Shown here piece by piece: positions 1 through 6,613 of a DNA stretch of 13,891 nucleotides. A program made the position numbers and the translations under genes. This stretch comes from an uncultured Mycoplasmatota bacterium (GTDB lineage Bacteria > Bacillota_I > Bacilli_A > RF39 > UBA660). The DNA lies in assembly GCA_946497375.1 (NCBI GenBank), contig CAMMKE010000029.1, forward strand, positions 1-13,891, read 5' to 3'. The notes under the pieces are model-generated. The model searched no databases and was not told where the DNA came from. It saw only the letters and a program-made list of their open reading frames with translations. Every line of letters starts with the position of its first letter. Within the stretch, counting starts at the first letter, position 1.

Positions 1-1280
1 TAAGAGTATTACAACACTTTAAGAAGTTCTATTATAAAGGACTAAATAGTTTTACAATAAAACAGTTTAGTAGTAAAATAAATACTACAGTATTTTCAAT
101 GACAGTTATATGTTTAATGCTATTTGTAACAATCTGTGTTTTTTCAAGTTGTATGTCAATGAAAAATGCTATGACAGCGAACTTAAAAGAGTTGGCACCT
201 GTTGATATAGAACTTGCTAAAACTAGAGATATACCAAGAGAGTTTATGGAAGAATATGGATATAGTGAGCAGCAAGTAAATAACTCTTATCAAAGCATAG
301 AAGATGATTTAAATAGTGTAGGTTTTGATGTAAATAACTATTATAAAGATATAGTCAGTATTAATACTTATACCACAGATGAACTTACTGTTAGAGATAC
401 TTTAGGTAGTGCTTATGAAGAGATATATAAGAAATATCCATTTATGACTTATGATGCAGTTGAAGAGATTGTTACAATAAGTGATTATAATAAAGCGGCT
501 AAAGTACTTGGACTTGATACTTATACTTTAGATGATGATGAATATTTAGTTATCGCTGATTATGATAATATGGCTATTGTTAGAAATATGGCTTTAAAGG
601 CTTCTGCTACTATTACTATTTCTGGTAAAACCTATTATCCTAAGTATGATAAATGTATGGATGGTTTCTTAGAGATATCTAATAGTCATGTTAATGATGG
701 AATATTTATTGTACCAGATAATGCTGTTAGTAATTTAACAGTAGAAAAAGAATATTTATATGCTAACTATAAAGCTGATACCGATGATGAGAAACAGGAG
801 ATAGAAAATTTATTATTAAGTAAAAGTGATGCTCTTGAAAATATTGAATCAACATTAGGTGCTAGTACAAGACTTTCTATATATGAAGGTAGTGTAGGAC
901 TAGGGGCTTTAGTAACTTTTATTGGTCTATATCTTGGAGTAATCTTCTTAATAAGTAGTGCTGCGATACTTGCTTTAAAAGAGTTAAGTGAAGCGACTGA
1001 AAATAAAGAAAGATTTAAGATGTTAAGGAAATTTGGGGCCGATGAAAAGTTAATTAATAAAGCCTTGTTTAGACAAATAGCCATATTCTTCTTAGCACCA
1101 TTAGTAGTTGCCATTATCCATTCAATCTTTGGTATAATATTCTGCAATTACATCTTAGAAACATTTGGTAATGAGAGCTTATTATTTGCCATAGTATTAA
1201 CAGCATTACTTCTTGTAGTAATCTATGGAGGGTACTTACTAATTACTTATTACTGTAGTAAGAGAATAATTAAAGAATAA
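1..1280 (+). CDS. FtsX-like ABC transporter permease, 3' part (5' end outside window)
   Basis: The reading frame is open from base 3 with no stop upstream, so the ATG at 99 is an internal methionine and about 425 C-terminal residues are visible. A membrane segment lies at about nt 90-152, preceded by a KQFSSKINTT stretch typical of the cytoplasmic lead-in to an FtsX/MacB-type helix. A roughly 240-residue acidic, probably extracytoplasmic domain follows. Three more membrane helices lie near nt 895-970, 1075-1145 and 1180-1254, the usual C-terminal FtsX arrangement. In the family such permeases pair with an ABC ATPase and often act in antimicrobial-peptide sensing or export (BceB-like) or lipoprotein and peptide export. 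No ATPase is visible here; it may lie upstream. The substrate is unknown. A terminator directly follows the stop, so this ends a transcription unit. Confidence 0.85.
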   Translation, partial: RVLQHFKKFYYKGLNSFTIKQFSSKINTTVFSMTVICLMLFVTICVFSSCMSMKNAMTANLKELAPVDIELAKTRDIPREFMEEYGYSEQQVNNSYQSIEDDLNSVGFDVNNYYKDIVSINTYTTDELTVRDTLGSAYEEIYKKYPFMTYDAVEEIVTISDYNKAAKVLGLDTYTLDDDEYLVIADYDNMAIVRNMALKASATITISGKTYYPKYDKCMDGFLEISNSHVNDGIFIVPDNAVSNLTVEKEYLYANYKADTDDEKQEIENLLLSKSDALENIESTLGASTRLSIYEGSVGLGALVTFIGLYLGVIFLISSAAILALKELSEATENKERFKMLRKFGADEKLINKALFRQIAIFFLAPLVVAIIHSIFGIIFCNYILETFGNESLLFAIVLTALLLVVIYGGYLLITYYCSKRIIKE

Positions 1281-1287
1281 TATATTT

Positions 1288-1319
1288 AAACCTATTGAGT
1301 TGATAGGTTTTTCTTTTTG
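1288..1319 (+). terminator. Rho-independent terminator after the FtsX-like permease
   Basis: AAACCTAT (1288-1295) and ATAGGTTT (1303-1310) form a perfect 8-bp stem with a 7-nt loop, followed by TTCTTTTT. It starts 7 bases after the permease stop and separates that gene from the next unit. Confidence 0.8.
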
Positions 1320-1320
1320 T

Positions 1321-1336
1321 TGTTCACTTTTGAACA
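1321..1336. repeat. Inverted repeat TGTTCA-N4-TGAACA
   Basis: Perfect 6-bp arms (1321-1326 and 1331-1336) separated by CTTT. The right arm contains the TTGAAC that is the best -35 candidate for the downstream gene. The position suits an operator, but the binding protein is unknown. It sits just after the preceding T-tract and has no U-run of its own, so a second terminator is unlikely. Confidence 0.45.
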
Positions 1337-1372
1337 CTTTATATGGTAAGTGTATATAAAAAGCAGTATAAT
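1330..1372 (+). promoter_or_regulatory. Candidate promoter for the Asp-box membrane protein operon
   Basis: TTGAAC (1330-1335) is followed after 17 bp by TATATA (1353-1358). A second perfect -10 hexamer, TATAAT (1367-1372), lies further down but has no good -35 and would start the transcript almost on the ribosome binding site at 1378-1384. A perfect inverted repeat ACACTT-N8-AAGTGT (1334-1353) fills the space between the -35 and first -10, the classic place for a repressor operator. The promoter and operator calls are inferred from position and sequence only. Confidence 0.5.
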
Positions 1373-1394
1373 TAATTAAAGGAGTTTGATACTT

Positions 1395-2429
1395 ATGAAA
1401 AACTTATTAAAAAGTCCTTTATTTTATGGAGTTATTTATGTAATATTATATTTTACCTGTTACCTAGTACTTGCTCATTACAACTATTCCTACTTTGGTA
1501 TTATTAAACTTGTTTCTATTATAATAATTTTAATAACTATAGTTTTGGGTATTATAAGTATATATAAAACAAAGAAAGAAAAGAAAATTAAGCTTTTTAC
1601 ATTATATATATTTATTGAAGTAGTTACTGTTATATTATTATTCTTAATTTTAGGCTATTTTTTAGGCGATAGAGATAGTGTTGTTACTCTTTATAATAAA
1701 AGACTAGTGGAATCAAAGAGTAGATTTTTAGCAAGTGATACAGTTTCTTATTATGACTATATTAATCCTTTTGTTAGGGGAAATATTTTAAGAAAGAAAA
1801 TGTATTATGATAAAGAGATTAGTAAAGAAAATTATTCAAAGACAGAATTTTTTGATGATAATGGTAACGTAATTAAAGATACATATAGTCAAAATATTGA
1901 AGAAGAAATAGAGATGATGGATGTTAAAAATGGTAGTTATGGTTCTACGACAATCGAGAGCTTTTTATCAAGTATTTTAGATGAAGAAAGATTTAATAAG
2001 ACTGATATAATTAGAGTAAGAGTTATTGATACGGCTTTAGCAGGTAAAGATATAATTGTTGTAGAAAAGTCTACTGATAATGGCTTAAATTTTAAAAATA
2101 TTATAAAGAATGATGATAAGTTTATACTTGTAAATAGAGGATGCGATGTTACTTTTGTTAATGAAAAGATTGGTTTTATCTTTGATTTAGGGCTATTAGG
2201 CAAAGATGATAGATATAAAAAGTTTTTAGTTACTACTGACGGAGGGAAAACATTTAAAGATGTTTCTATTACCATAAATGGTTATGGTGATTTAGATTAC
2301 TATTATATTAATAATATGCCTTATCTTAAAGAAGATAAATTAGTTTTAGATGTATCTGTTCCAGATGGTAATAATTTAAAAGACATAGAGTTAGTTAGTA
2401 ATGATGATGGCTTAACATTTAGTAATTAA
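1395..2429 (+). CDS. Membrane protein with C-terminal Asp-box (BNR-like) repeats
   Basis: 344 residues. Three hydrophobic segments at about residues 10-28, 36-57 and 68-90 anchor the protein. The remaining 250 residues are soluble and probably extracytoplasmic if the N-terminus is inside. This part carries three motifs of the form S/T-x-D-x-G-x-x-F: STDNGLNF (226-233), TTDGGKTF (280-287) and SNDDGLTF (335-342). These match the Asp-box turn of BNR/sialidase-type beta-propellers. Three copies, the last only two residues from the C-terminus, are too few for a whole propeller, so it may be partial or a different beta-rich fold. There is no evidence for sialidase activity. I chose the ATG at 1395 because AAAGGAG (1378-1384) is 10 bases upstream; the in-frame TTG at 1386 is only one base from that site. 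It is probably co-transcribed with the gene 17 bp downstream. Function unknown. Confidence 0.75.
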   Translation: MKNLLKSPLFYGVIYVILYFTCYLVLAHYNYSYFGIIKLVSIIIILITIVLGIISIYKTKKEKKIKLFTLYIFIEVVTVILLFLILGYFLGDRDSVVTLYNKRLVESKSRFLASDTVSYYDYINPFVRGNILRKKMYYDKEISKENYSKTEFFDDNGNVIKDTYSQNIEEEIEMMDVKNGSYGSTTIESFLSSILDEERFNKTDIIRVRVIDTALAGKDIIVVEKSTDNGLNFKNIIKNDDKFILVNRGCDVTFVNEKIGFIFDLGLLGKDDRYKKFLVTTDGGKTFKDVSITINGYGDLDYYYINNMPYLKEDKLVLDVSVPDGNNLKDIELVSNDDGLTFSN

Positions 2430-2446
2430 AGGGAGGAGAGATATTA

Positions 2447-2974
2447 ATGAGTAAAGCTTATGTTGGTAAAATTGGAAATATTAATAGAACAGAAGAAGTA
2501 GAAGATATTTTAAATTTTCCTGATTATGTTTTTGAAATAGATGGTGAGGATGTAAAAGATGCTAAAGTTACTTATTATTATGACAATATGGAAAGTGTTG
2601 AATTTGTAGATGGAAAAAGAGGTAAGGAATTATTAAGTCCTTTAATTTGTTTAGAAATATCAGGTATTGATGATAATAGTAAAAATGCTTTTCTTAGTTT
2701 TATGCTTAAATTAGATTTAGAAACACTAAATAGTTTTAATAATGGAATAGAGAATATTACAAAATATATGTTAGAAACAGAGGCATTTATTAAAAAGCCT
2801 AATGAAGATAAGTCTGGCTTTCTAGATTTTTATCTACCAACTAATAAGAAAGATGATATGTTTCATAAGTTAACAAGTCTTTACGTTTTAAAACTAGATA
2901 ATAATAAATTTCTTTTTAAATTAACTGTTCCTAGTGAGAATGTTTTTGCATATTTTGAAGTTAATTTTAAATAA
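2447..2974 (+). CDS. Hypothetical soluble protein
   Basis: 175 residues, not recognised. The start has a strong GGGAGGAG ribosome binding site, and the gene begins 17 bp after the Asp-box membrane protein, so the two are likely one operon. It has no signal peptide, no membrane segment and no cysteine motif (one Cys only). It is acidic, with alternating beta-like and charged stretches in the C-terminal half ending in an aromatic strand (VFAYFEVNFK). An acidic N-terminal segment (residues 14-41) precedes YYYDNMESVEFVDG. No catalytic motif is evident. A cytoplasmic partner of the upstream membrane protein is possible, but only because of the shared operon. Reality of the gene is well supported by its binding site, length and spacing. 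Confidence 0.7.
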   Translation: MSKAYVGKIGNINRTEEVEDILNFPDYVFEIDGEDVKDAKVTYYYDNMESVEFVDGKRGKELLSPLICLEISGIDDNSKNAFLSFMLKLDLETLNSFNNGIENITKYMLETEAFIKKPNEDKSGFLDFYLPTNKKDDMFHKLTSLYVLKLDNNKFLFKLTVPSENVFAYFEVNFK

Positions 2975-2981
2975 AAAAACT

Positions 2982-3013
2982 ATTGACTCTCCCCTTAAGG
3001 TCAATGATATATT
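2982..3013 (+). promoter_or_regulatory. MerR-type promoter and operator (19-bp spacer)
   Basis: TTGACT (2983-2988) and TATATT (3008-3013) are separated by 19 bp, the over-long spacing typical of promoters activated by MerR-family proteins through DNA untwisting. The spacer holds a dyad, ATTGAC (2982-2987) and GTCAAT (3000-3005) with 12 bases between, and an inner CCTTAAGG palindrome (2993-3000). The sequence TTGACTCTCCCCTTAAGG resembles known MerR/BmrR-family targets. It lies directly before the MerR gene, so autoregulation is the natural reading. Confidence 0.75.
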
Positions 3014-3034
3014 CATGGTGAAAGGAGGAAGAAT

Positions 3035-4189
3035 ATGTATAGGATAGGTGAGTTTTCATATCTTTGTGAGTGTACTATTAAAACATTAAGACATTATGAG
3101 AAAATGGGTATTTTAATACCTAAGGAAGTTGATAACTTTACAGGCTACAGATATTATAGTGATGACCAAGTTAGTACTTATCATAATATTAAGATGTTAC
3201 ATGAGGCTGGTTTTACTTTAAAAGAGATAAAAAATATTCTTGATAATCCTAAAGATAATAATATTGTTAAAGAAGTTAAGAAACTAACAGAAGAATATCA
3301 AGATAAATTAAAGAAGCTTGAAGATATTAAAAATAAGTTAAGAGGGGGTACTTATATGGAATTAATTAATAATCCTAAATTTGTAATGATAGGAGAATTT
3401 ATTGAGTTAAAGACAAGAAATGAATTTAAGAAAGAGTTAGATGCTCTTGATAAGAAAGTTAATGAAAAGAGTTATACTAATCTACCTAGTGTTTTAATTA
3501 GTTATGAAGTAGGTTTTAAAGAAAGTGATATTACTTGTTTTATAGGTAGAGTCTTAAGTGATGATTTAAAAACTAATTATGGCTTTATTAATAAACTTCA
3601 AAGTATGGGATTAGAAGTATTAACTGATAATGTTGTAGAAACTTTATTACATACATCTAGTAATGATGGGGTAATAGATACTTATAAAGAGATGATTAAG
3701 TATGCAAATAACAATAATATTCAAATAAGAGGCGAATTTATAGAAATATATAATAGTGATAAAACTGATATATATGTAGAAGCTTATGATTTAACTAAAG
3801 ATAATGAGGATGCTTTAATACATGAGAAACAATTAGAAGAAAAATTTAAGACTACTGAACCTATTTATGATTCTAAATATGTTGGTAAGTGGATATTACA
3901 GGGACAAATAGTAGAACCAGATAAATTATTTAATCCTAATAAAGAACATTTTATGCCTGATACTAAATACAAAGAATTAATTTTATATAAAGATGGTACA
4001 ACTAATTATGACAATGTAACTTGGAGAGATGATTATTTACTTATAAGTAAAAATGGTAAGATAGTTGATAATCGTTTATATCAGGAAAACTCTAAGGATG
4101 GTACTAGATATTTAGGAATATTAATGAATGATATAAATATTAATGCAAGACCTTATAGATATTATTATAAAGAAGAGAATAATGATTAA
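3035..4189 (+). CDS. MerR-family regulator with GyrI-like effector domain and extra C-terminal domain
   Basis: 384 residues, well above the roughly 270 of a BmrR-type protein. Residues 1-70 are a MerR winged helix-turn-helix (YRIGEFSYLCECTIKTLRHYEKMG, then GYRYYSDDQ). Residues 75-103 form the charged dimerisation coiled coil. Residues 108-270 resemble a GyrI-like/BmrR ligand-binding domain (MIGEFIELK, VLISYEVGF, EFIEIYNSD). Residues 280-380 are an added domain (VGKWILQGQIVEP, ELILYKDGTTNYDNVTWRDDYLLI, PYRYYYK) that looks beta-rich, perhaps lipocalin-like; that is inference. Such proteins usually sense lipophilic drugs or cations and activate a transporter or their own gene. The ATG follows AAAGGAGG (3021-3028). 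No drug pump sits next to it; the neighbours are an unknown protein and a WYL regulator. An internal in-frame start with its own binding site lies at 3356. Confidence 0.88.
   Translation: MYRIGEFSYLCECTIKTLRHYEKMGILIPKEVDNFTGYRYYSDDQVSTYHNIKMLHEAGFTLKEIKNILDNPKDNNIVKEVKKLTEEYQDKLKKLEDIKNKLRGGTYMELINNPKFVMIGEFIELKTRNEFKKELDALDKKVNEKSYTNLPSVLISYEVGFKESDITCFIGRVLSDDLKTNYGFINKLQSMGLEVLTDNVVETLLHTSSNDGVIDTYKEMIKYANNNNIQIRGEFIEIYNSDKTDIYVEAYDLTKDNEDALIHEKQLEEKFKTTEPIYDSKYVGKWILQGQIVEPDKLFNPNKEHFMPDTKYKELILYKDGTTNYDNVTWRDDYLLISKNGKIVDNRLYQENSKDGTRYLGILMNDININARPYRYYYKEENND
3341..3358 (+). promoter_or_regulatory. Possible internal translation start inside the MerR gene
   Basis: AGAGGGGG (3341-3348) lies 7 bases before an in-frame ATG (3356), which is residue 108, exactly at the junction of the coiled coil and the ligand-binding domain. 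Initiation here would give a 277-residue protein with the effector and C-terminal domains but no DNA-binding part. In TipA of Streptomyces, a MerR-family protein, an internal start makes just such a short ligand-binding form. The purine run is a partial, G-rich match to the anti-Shine-Dalgarno, so use of this start is inference. Confidence 0.35.
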
Positions 4190-4204
4190 TTCTTTTCTTT
4201 TTTT
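4169..4204 (+). terminator. Probable terminator at the end of the MerR gene
   Basis: AAAGAAGAGAAT (4169-4180) can pair with ATTCTTTTCTTT (4189-4200) along 12 bp with one G-U pair and an 8-nt loop, and the downstream arm runs into TTTT (4201-4204). The stem is A/U-rich and overlaps the last codons of the MerR gene, so strength is uncertain. A new promoter begins right after it, which supports a unit boundary. Confidence 0.5.
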
Positions 4205-4205
4205 G

Positions 4206-4234
4206 TTGTGGTTATTAAAACAAGAATATATAAT
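4206..4234 (+). promoter_or_regulatory. Candidate promoter for the WYL regulator
   Basis: A perfect TATAAT (4229-4234) lies 17 bp downstream of TTGTGG (4206-4211), which matches the first three bases of the -35 consensus. Predicted transcription would start about 18 bases before the ATG at 4259, leaving room for the AGAGGTG ribosome binding site (4244-4250). Confidence 0.5.
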
Positions 4235-4258
4235 ATTGTTAATAGAGGTGAAAATATA

Positions 4259-4738
4259 ATGTCTAAAGTAAGCAATGTACTTACTATGCTTGAATATTTA
4301 AGTACTGGAAGAAAATATACTATTGCAGAACTATCAGAAAAGTTAGAAGTAAGTCCTAGAATGATAAGAGTTTATAAAGATGATTTAGAAAAAGCAGGTA
4401 TTTATATAGATACTATTAAAGGACCTTATGGAGGGTATGTTTTAACTCAAAATATAAATGTACCTAAAAGATTTATTACTCCCAATAATATAAATGTAGA
4501 GAATAAAGAGATGTTTAATTTAGTAAATAGAGCGATTAAAGAAAAGAAAAAATGCTTTATTGAGTATTATTCTAAAGATAAGAAAGATATATCTAAAAGA
4601 ATTATTAGACCATATGATTTAATTTTATTAGGTAATGAATGGGGAGTTGCTGCCTACTGTGAATTAAAAGAAGAAATAAGGCACTTTTATATAAATAGAA
4701 TAAAGTCTATAAAATTATTAGAGAAATTTAATAACTGA
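4259..4738 (+). CDS. Compact HTH-WYL transcriptional regulator
   Basis: 159 residues. Residues 1-62 form an HTH_11/DeoR-like winged helix (TIAELSEKLEVSPRMIRVYKDDLEKAG, then GPYGGYVL). Residues 98-155 match a WYL domain: CFIEYYS, RIIRPYDLILLGNEWGVAAYC, HFYINRI, with the tryptophan at residue 128 and the conserved R of the RI motif near the end. WYL domains bind nucleic acid or nucleotide ligands and control defence, DNA-damage and metabolic genes. This copy is about half the usual length because the central linker is short and the C-terminal WCX extension is absent. The ATG at 4259 has AGAGGTG 8 bases upstream; an in-frame GTG at 4208 lies inside the -35 box and is rejected. The gene ends in TGA, the only such stop seen here. 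It may regulate the house-cleaning genes downstream, but no operator was found. Confidence 0.85.
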   Translation: MSKVSNVLTMLEYLSTGRKYTIAELSEKLEVSPRMIRVYKDDLEKAGIYIDTIKGPYGGYVLTQNINVPKRFITPNNINVENKEMFNLVNRAIKEKKKCFIEYYSKDKKDISKRIIRPYDLILLGNEWGVAAYCELKEEIRHFYINRIKSIKLLEKFNN

Positions 4739-4793
4739 CATATATATTTCCTCTTCTTTTGTTAATATGTAATTAAGAAAGGAGAGAAGTGAT

Positions 4794-5408
4794 ATGGAAG
4801 ATTTAACTTATGTTACAGGAAATTATGGTAAATATATTTCTGTAAAAGAAAGATTTGAAAGAGTTGGTGTACAAATTAATTATTTTAAATATGATATAAA
4901 AGAACCAGAGATTAATGATATTGAAGTTATATCAAAAGAAAAAGCAAGAAAAGCATATGAAATAGTAGGTAGGCCTGTTTTTGTAGCAGATACAGGTTTT
5001 TATATTGAAAATTATCCTAATAACCCTAATTATCCAGGAGCTTTTGTTAAAAGAAGTGGAGTTAGTTCTAATATAGATAAATTGCTTGAAGTTATGAAAG
5101 ACGTTACTAATAGAGCATGTAAATTTATTGATTGTTTAACCTTTTATGACGGGGATGATTACTATACCTTTTATGGAGAAAGTAAAGGGACTTTATCACT
5201 ATCAATACGTGGTAACATAGAAAGAAAGGCTAAATCTAATTTATGGAGCGTTTTTATTCCCATAAATCATGATAAAACTTTAGCAGAAATGACTGATTAT
5301 GAAAGAAATCATCGCCATGATAATCATACATCTGCAACAGATGAATTTATAAATTGGTATGAAAATAAATATTTAAAAAAGAAAAATAAAATATTAAAAC
5401 TTAATTAG
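4794..5408 (+). CDS. ITPase/HAM1 (RdgB)-family non-canonical purine NTP pyrophosphatase
   Basis: 204 residues, the usual family length. Family members hydrolyse deaminated purine nucleotides (ITP, dITP, XTP) to monophosphate plus pyrophosphate, protecting DNA and RNA. Visible family motifs in order: TGNYGKY (8-14, nucleotide-binding start), EKARKAYE (49-56), VFVADTGFYI (62-71, with the metal-binding/catalytic Asp), PGAFVK (81-86), and WSVFIPINHDKTLAEM (151-166), the counterpart of the FDPIFxPxGxxKTFAEM stretch. The order and spacing resemble the archaeal/eukaryotic ITPA side more than classical E. coli RdgB. ATG follows AAAGGAGAG. The Nudix gene starts 12 bases after this stop, so the two form an operon of nucleotide-sanitising enzymes. 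The C-terminus ends in a lysine-rich tail. Confidence 0.85.
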   Translation: MEDLTYVTGNYGKYISVKERFERVGVQINYFKYDIKEPEINDIEVISKEKARKAYEIVGRPVFVADTGFYIENYPNNPNYPGAFVKRSGVSSNIDKLLEVMKDVTNRACKFIDCLTFYDGDDYYTFYGESKGTLSLSIRGNIERKAKSNLWSVFIPINHDKTLAEMTDYERNHRHDNHTSATDEFINWYENKYLKKKNKILKLN

Positions 5409-5420
5409 GAGATGATACTT

Positions 5421-5960
5421 ATGGAATTAGTTGATATTTATAATGACAAACATGAAAAATTAAATTATACTAAAGATAGAAAAGAGTTAACAGAAGGAGA
5501 ATTTAGACTATCTTGCTTTATATGGATTATTAATGATAATGATGAACTCTTGATACAACAGAGACCTTCTACATCTAAAAAATATCCTAATAAGTGGGAA
5601 ACAGCATCTGGTGGTGTTCTTTTAGGTGAGGATGCAATTACAGGGGCAATTAGAGAGTTAGATGAAGAATTGGGAATACAAGTAAATAAAGAAGATTTAA
5701 GATTTATTGGTTCATATGCTCGAATAAATGATTTTGTTGAAGTGTTTTTATTAAAAACTAATATTGATATAAAAGATTTAAAATTACAAGAAGATGAAGT
5801 ACAAGATGTTAAATGGGTTTCTATAAAAGAGTTTGAAAGTATTATAGAAAGCGGTAATGGTATTGATACGGGATATTTTATCTTTAAGGAATATTATGAA
5901 AAGTATTATAATAGATATGTAGTATTTGAAGATAGCAAACCAGTTTTTAAAAAAGTATAA
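5421..5960 (+). CDS. Nudix hydrolase, IPP-isomerase-like/YfcD type
   Basis: 179 residues. The Nudix box is complete: G64, five residues, E70, seven residues, then RELDEELGI (78-86), supplying the metal-binding glutamates. The N-terminus (ELVDIYNDK, then GEFRLSCFIWIIND, LLIQQRP, WETASGG) has the layout of the isopentenyl-diphosphate-isomerase-like Nudix branch that includes YfcD. Many such bacterial proteins hydrolyse nucleoside diphosphate derivatives rather than isomerise IPP, so the substrate is open. I place the start at ATG 5421, 9 bases after TTAGGAG (5406-5411); ATG 5412 abuts that site directly and would add only MIL. Lies 12 bases after the ITPase-family gene and likely shares its transcript. 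Confidence 0.85.
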   Translation: MELVDIYNDKHEKLNYTKDRKELTEGEFRLSCFIWIINDNDELLIQQRPSTSKKYPNKWETASGGVLLGEDAITGAIRELDEELGIQVNKEDLRFIGSYARINDFVEVFLLKTNIDIKDLKLQEDEVQDVKWVSIKEFESIIESGNGIDTGYFIFKEYYEKYYNRYVVFEDSKPVFKKV

Positions 5961-5976
5961 TAATTAGGAGATTGCT

Positions 5977-6145
5977 ATGAAAAAATTAATTTATTTAACA
6001 ACTAATCCTCATAAAGTTGAGGAAGCAAAGGTAAAATTGTTATAAAGTAATGTTTAAAAACTGTATAGGTTATGGTATAGAAACAGTTATCCTTAAGTGT
6101 ACAGATTTACTTGATAATATTGATTACGTGTCATTCGTTAAAGAT
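5977..6145 (+). pseudogene. Remnant of a second ITPase/HAM1-like gene (frameshifted N-terminus)
   Basis: A strong TTAGGAG lies 6 bases before an ATG at 5977 that opens a 22-codon frame reading MKKLIYLTTNPHKVEEAK and stopping at TAA 6043-6045. That sequence has the ITPase/HAM1 nucleotide-binding start (hydrophobic strand, T-x-N-x-x-K-x-x-E). Removing the 16 bases 6031-6046, whose GTAA start is repeated at 6047, would join it in frame to VMFKNCIGYGIETVILK (to about 6100), which fits the next strand of such an enzyme. The frame then runs into the following Nudix gene with no catalytic ADTG or AEM motifs. I infer a gene lost by insertion plus deletion. The alternative is a translated 22-residue leader peptide. 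The 3' boundary is approximate. Confidence 0.5.
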
Positions 6146-6154
6146 AGGAGAAAT

Positions 6155-6613
6155 ATGAGACAGCCACATCAAATTTTAGCATTTCCTTATAAGAAAGATG
6201 AAAAAGGAAATTATTTATATGGTATTTTTTGTAGAAAAGGAAAGACTGAAAGATGGCAAGCAATTGCTGGTGGAGTAGAAGAAGGGGAAACATTTTTAGA
6301 AGCTTGTAAAAGAGAAGCAAATGAAGAAGCTGGAATAAGCTATGATGCTAAAGTTATAGAGTTAAAATCTATTAGCACTATTCCTGTAGTTAATGTTACA
6401 AAAGAATTTATATGGGGAGAAGATGTTTATTTAATTTATGAGCATTGTTTTGGAATAGATGCTACAAATGAATCTATAAGATTATCACATGAACATACTA
6501 AGATGGAATGGTTGTCTTATGAGGATGCTATAGCAAGACTAAAATGGGATAGTAATAAAAACGCTTTATGGGAATTAAATTGGAAATTATTAAATAATAA
6601 AACAGATATATAA
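6155..6613 (+). CDS. Nudix hydrolase (NTP pyrophosphohydrolase type)
   Basis: 152 residues. Perfect Nudix box: G39, five residues, E45, seven residues, then REANEEAGI (53-61). The opening RQPHQILAFPYKK and WQAIAGGVEEGE resemble small Nudix pyrophosphohydrolases related to the dihydroneopterin-triphosphate/NTP group, and the C-terminus (HEHTKMEWLSYEDAIARLKWDSNKNALWELN) is typical of the fold's last helix. Substrate unknown. ATG 6155 has TAGGAG (6145-6150) 4 bases upstream and gives a normal-length protein. An in-frame ATG at 6050 would add 35 residues that have no binding site and appear to derive from the broken ITPase-like gene upstream. No clear terminator follows. Confidence 0.82.
   Translation: MRQPHQILAFPYKKDEKGNYLYGIFCRKGKTERWQAIAGGVEEGETFLEACKREANEEAGISYDAKVIELKSISTIPVVNVTKEFIWGEDVYLIYEHCFGIDATNESIRLSHEHTKMEWLSYEDAIARLKWDSNKNALWELNWKLLNNKTDI

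Noticed and set aside
767..1147. Minus-strand open frames here and at 1937-2275, 6138-6320, 8476-8700, 10993-11238 and 11239-11523
   Set aside because: Each lies wholly or largely within a well-supported + strand gene. The products are low-complexity hydrophobic or Leu/Ser-rich, match no family I recognise, and I saw no convincing reason to prefer them over the + strand genes.
4208..4258. Upstream GTG start for the WYL regulator
   Set aside because: The GTG falls inside the -35 box of the likely promoter, has no binding site, and the added 17 residues are not part of the HTH. ATG 4259 has a good AGAGGTG site.
4736..4768. TGA of the WYL gene read as tryptophan (Mollicute code)
   Set aside because: Reading through adds only nine unlike residues before a TAA, other genes have no in-frame TGA, and tryptophan is always TGG. 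The standard code fits.
6050..6154. Longer start (ATG 6050) for the second Nudix hydrolase
   Set aside because: No ribosome binding site, and the added residues look like the frameshifted remains of the ITPase-like gene. ATG 6155 gives the normal Nudix N-terminus.
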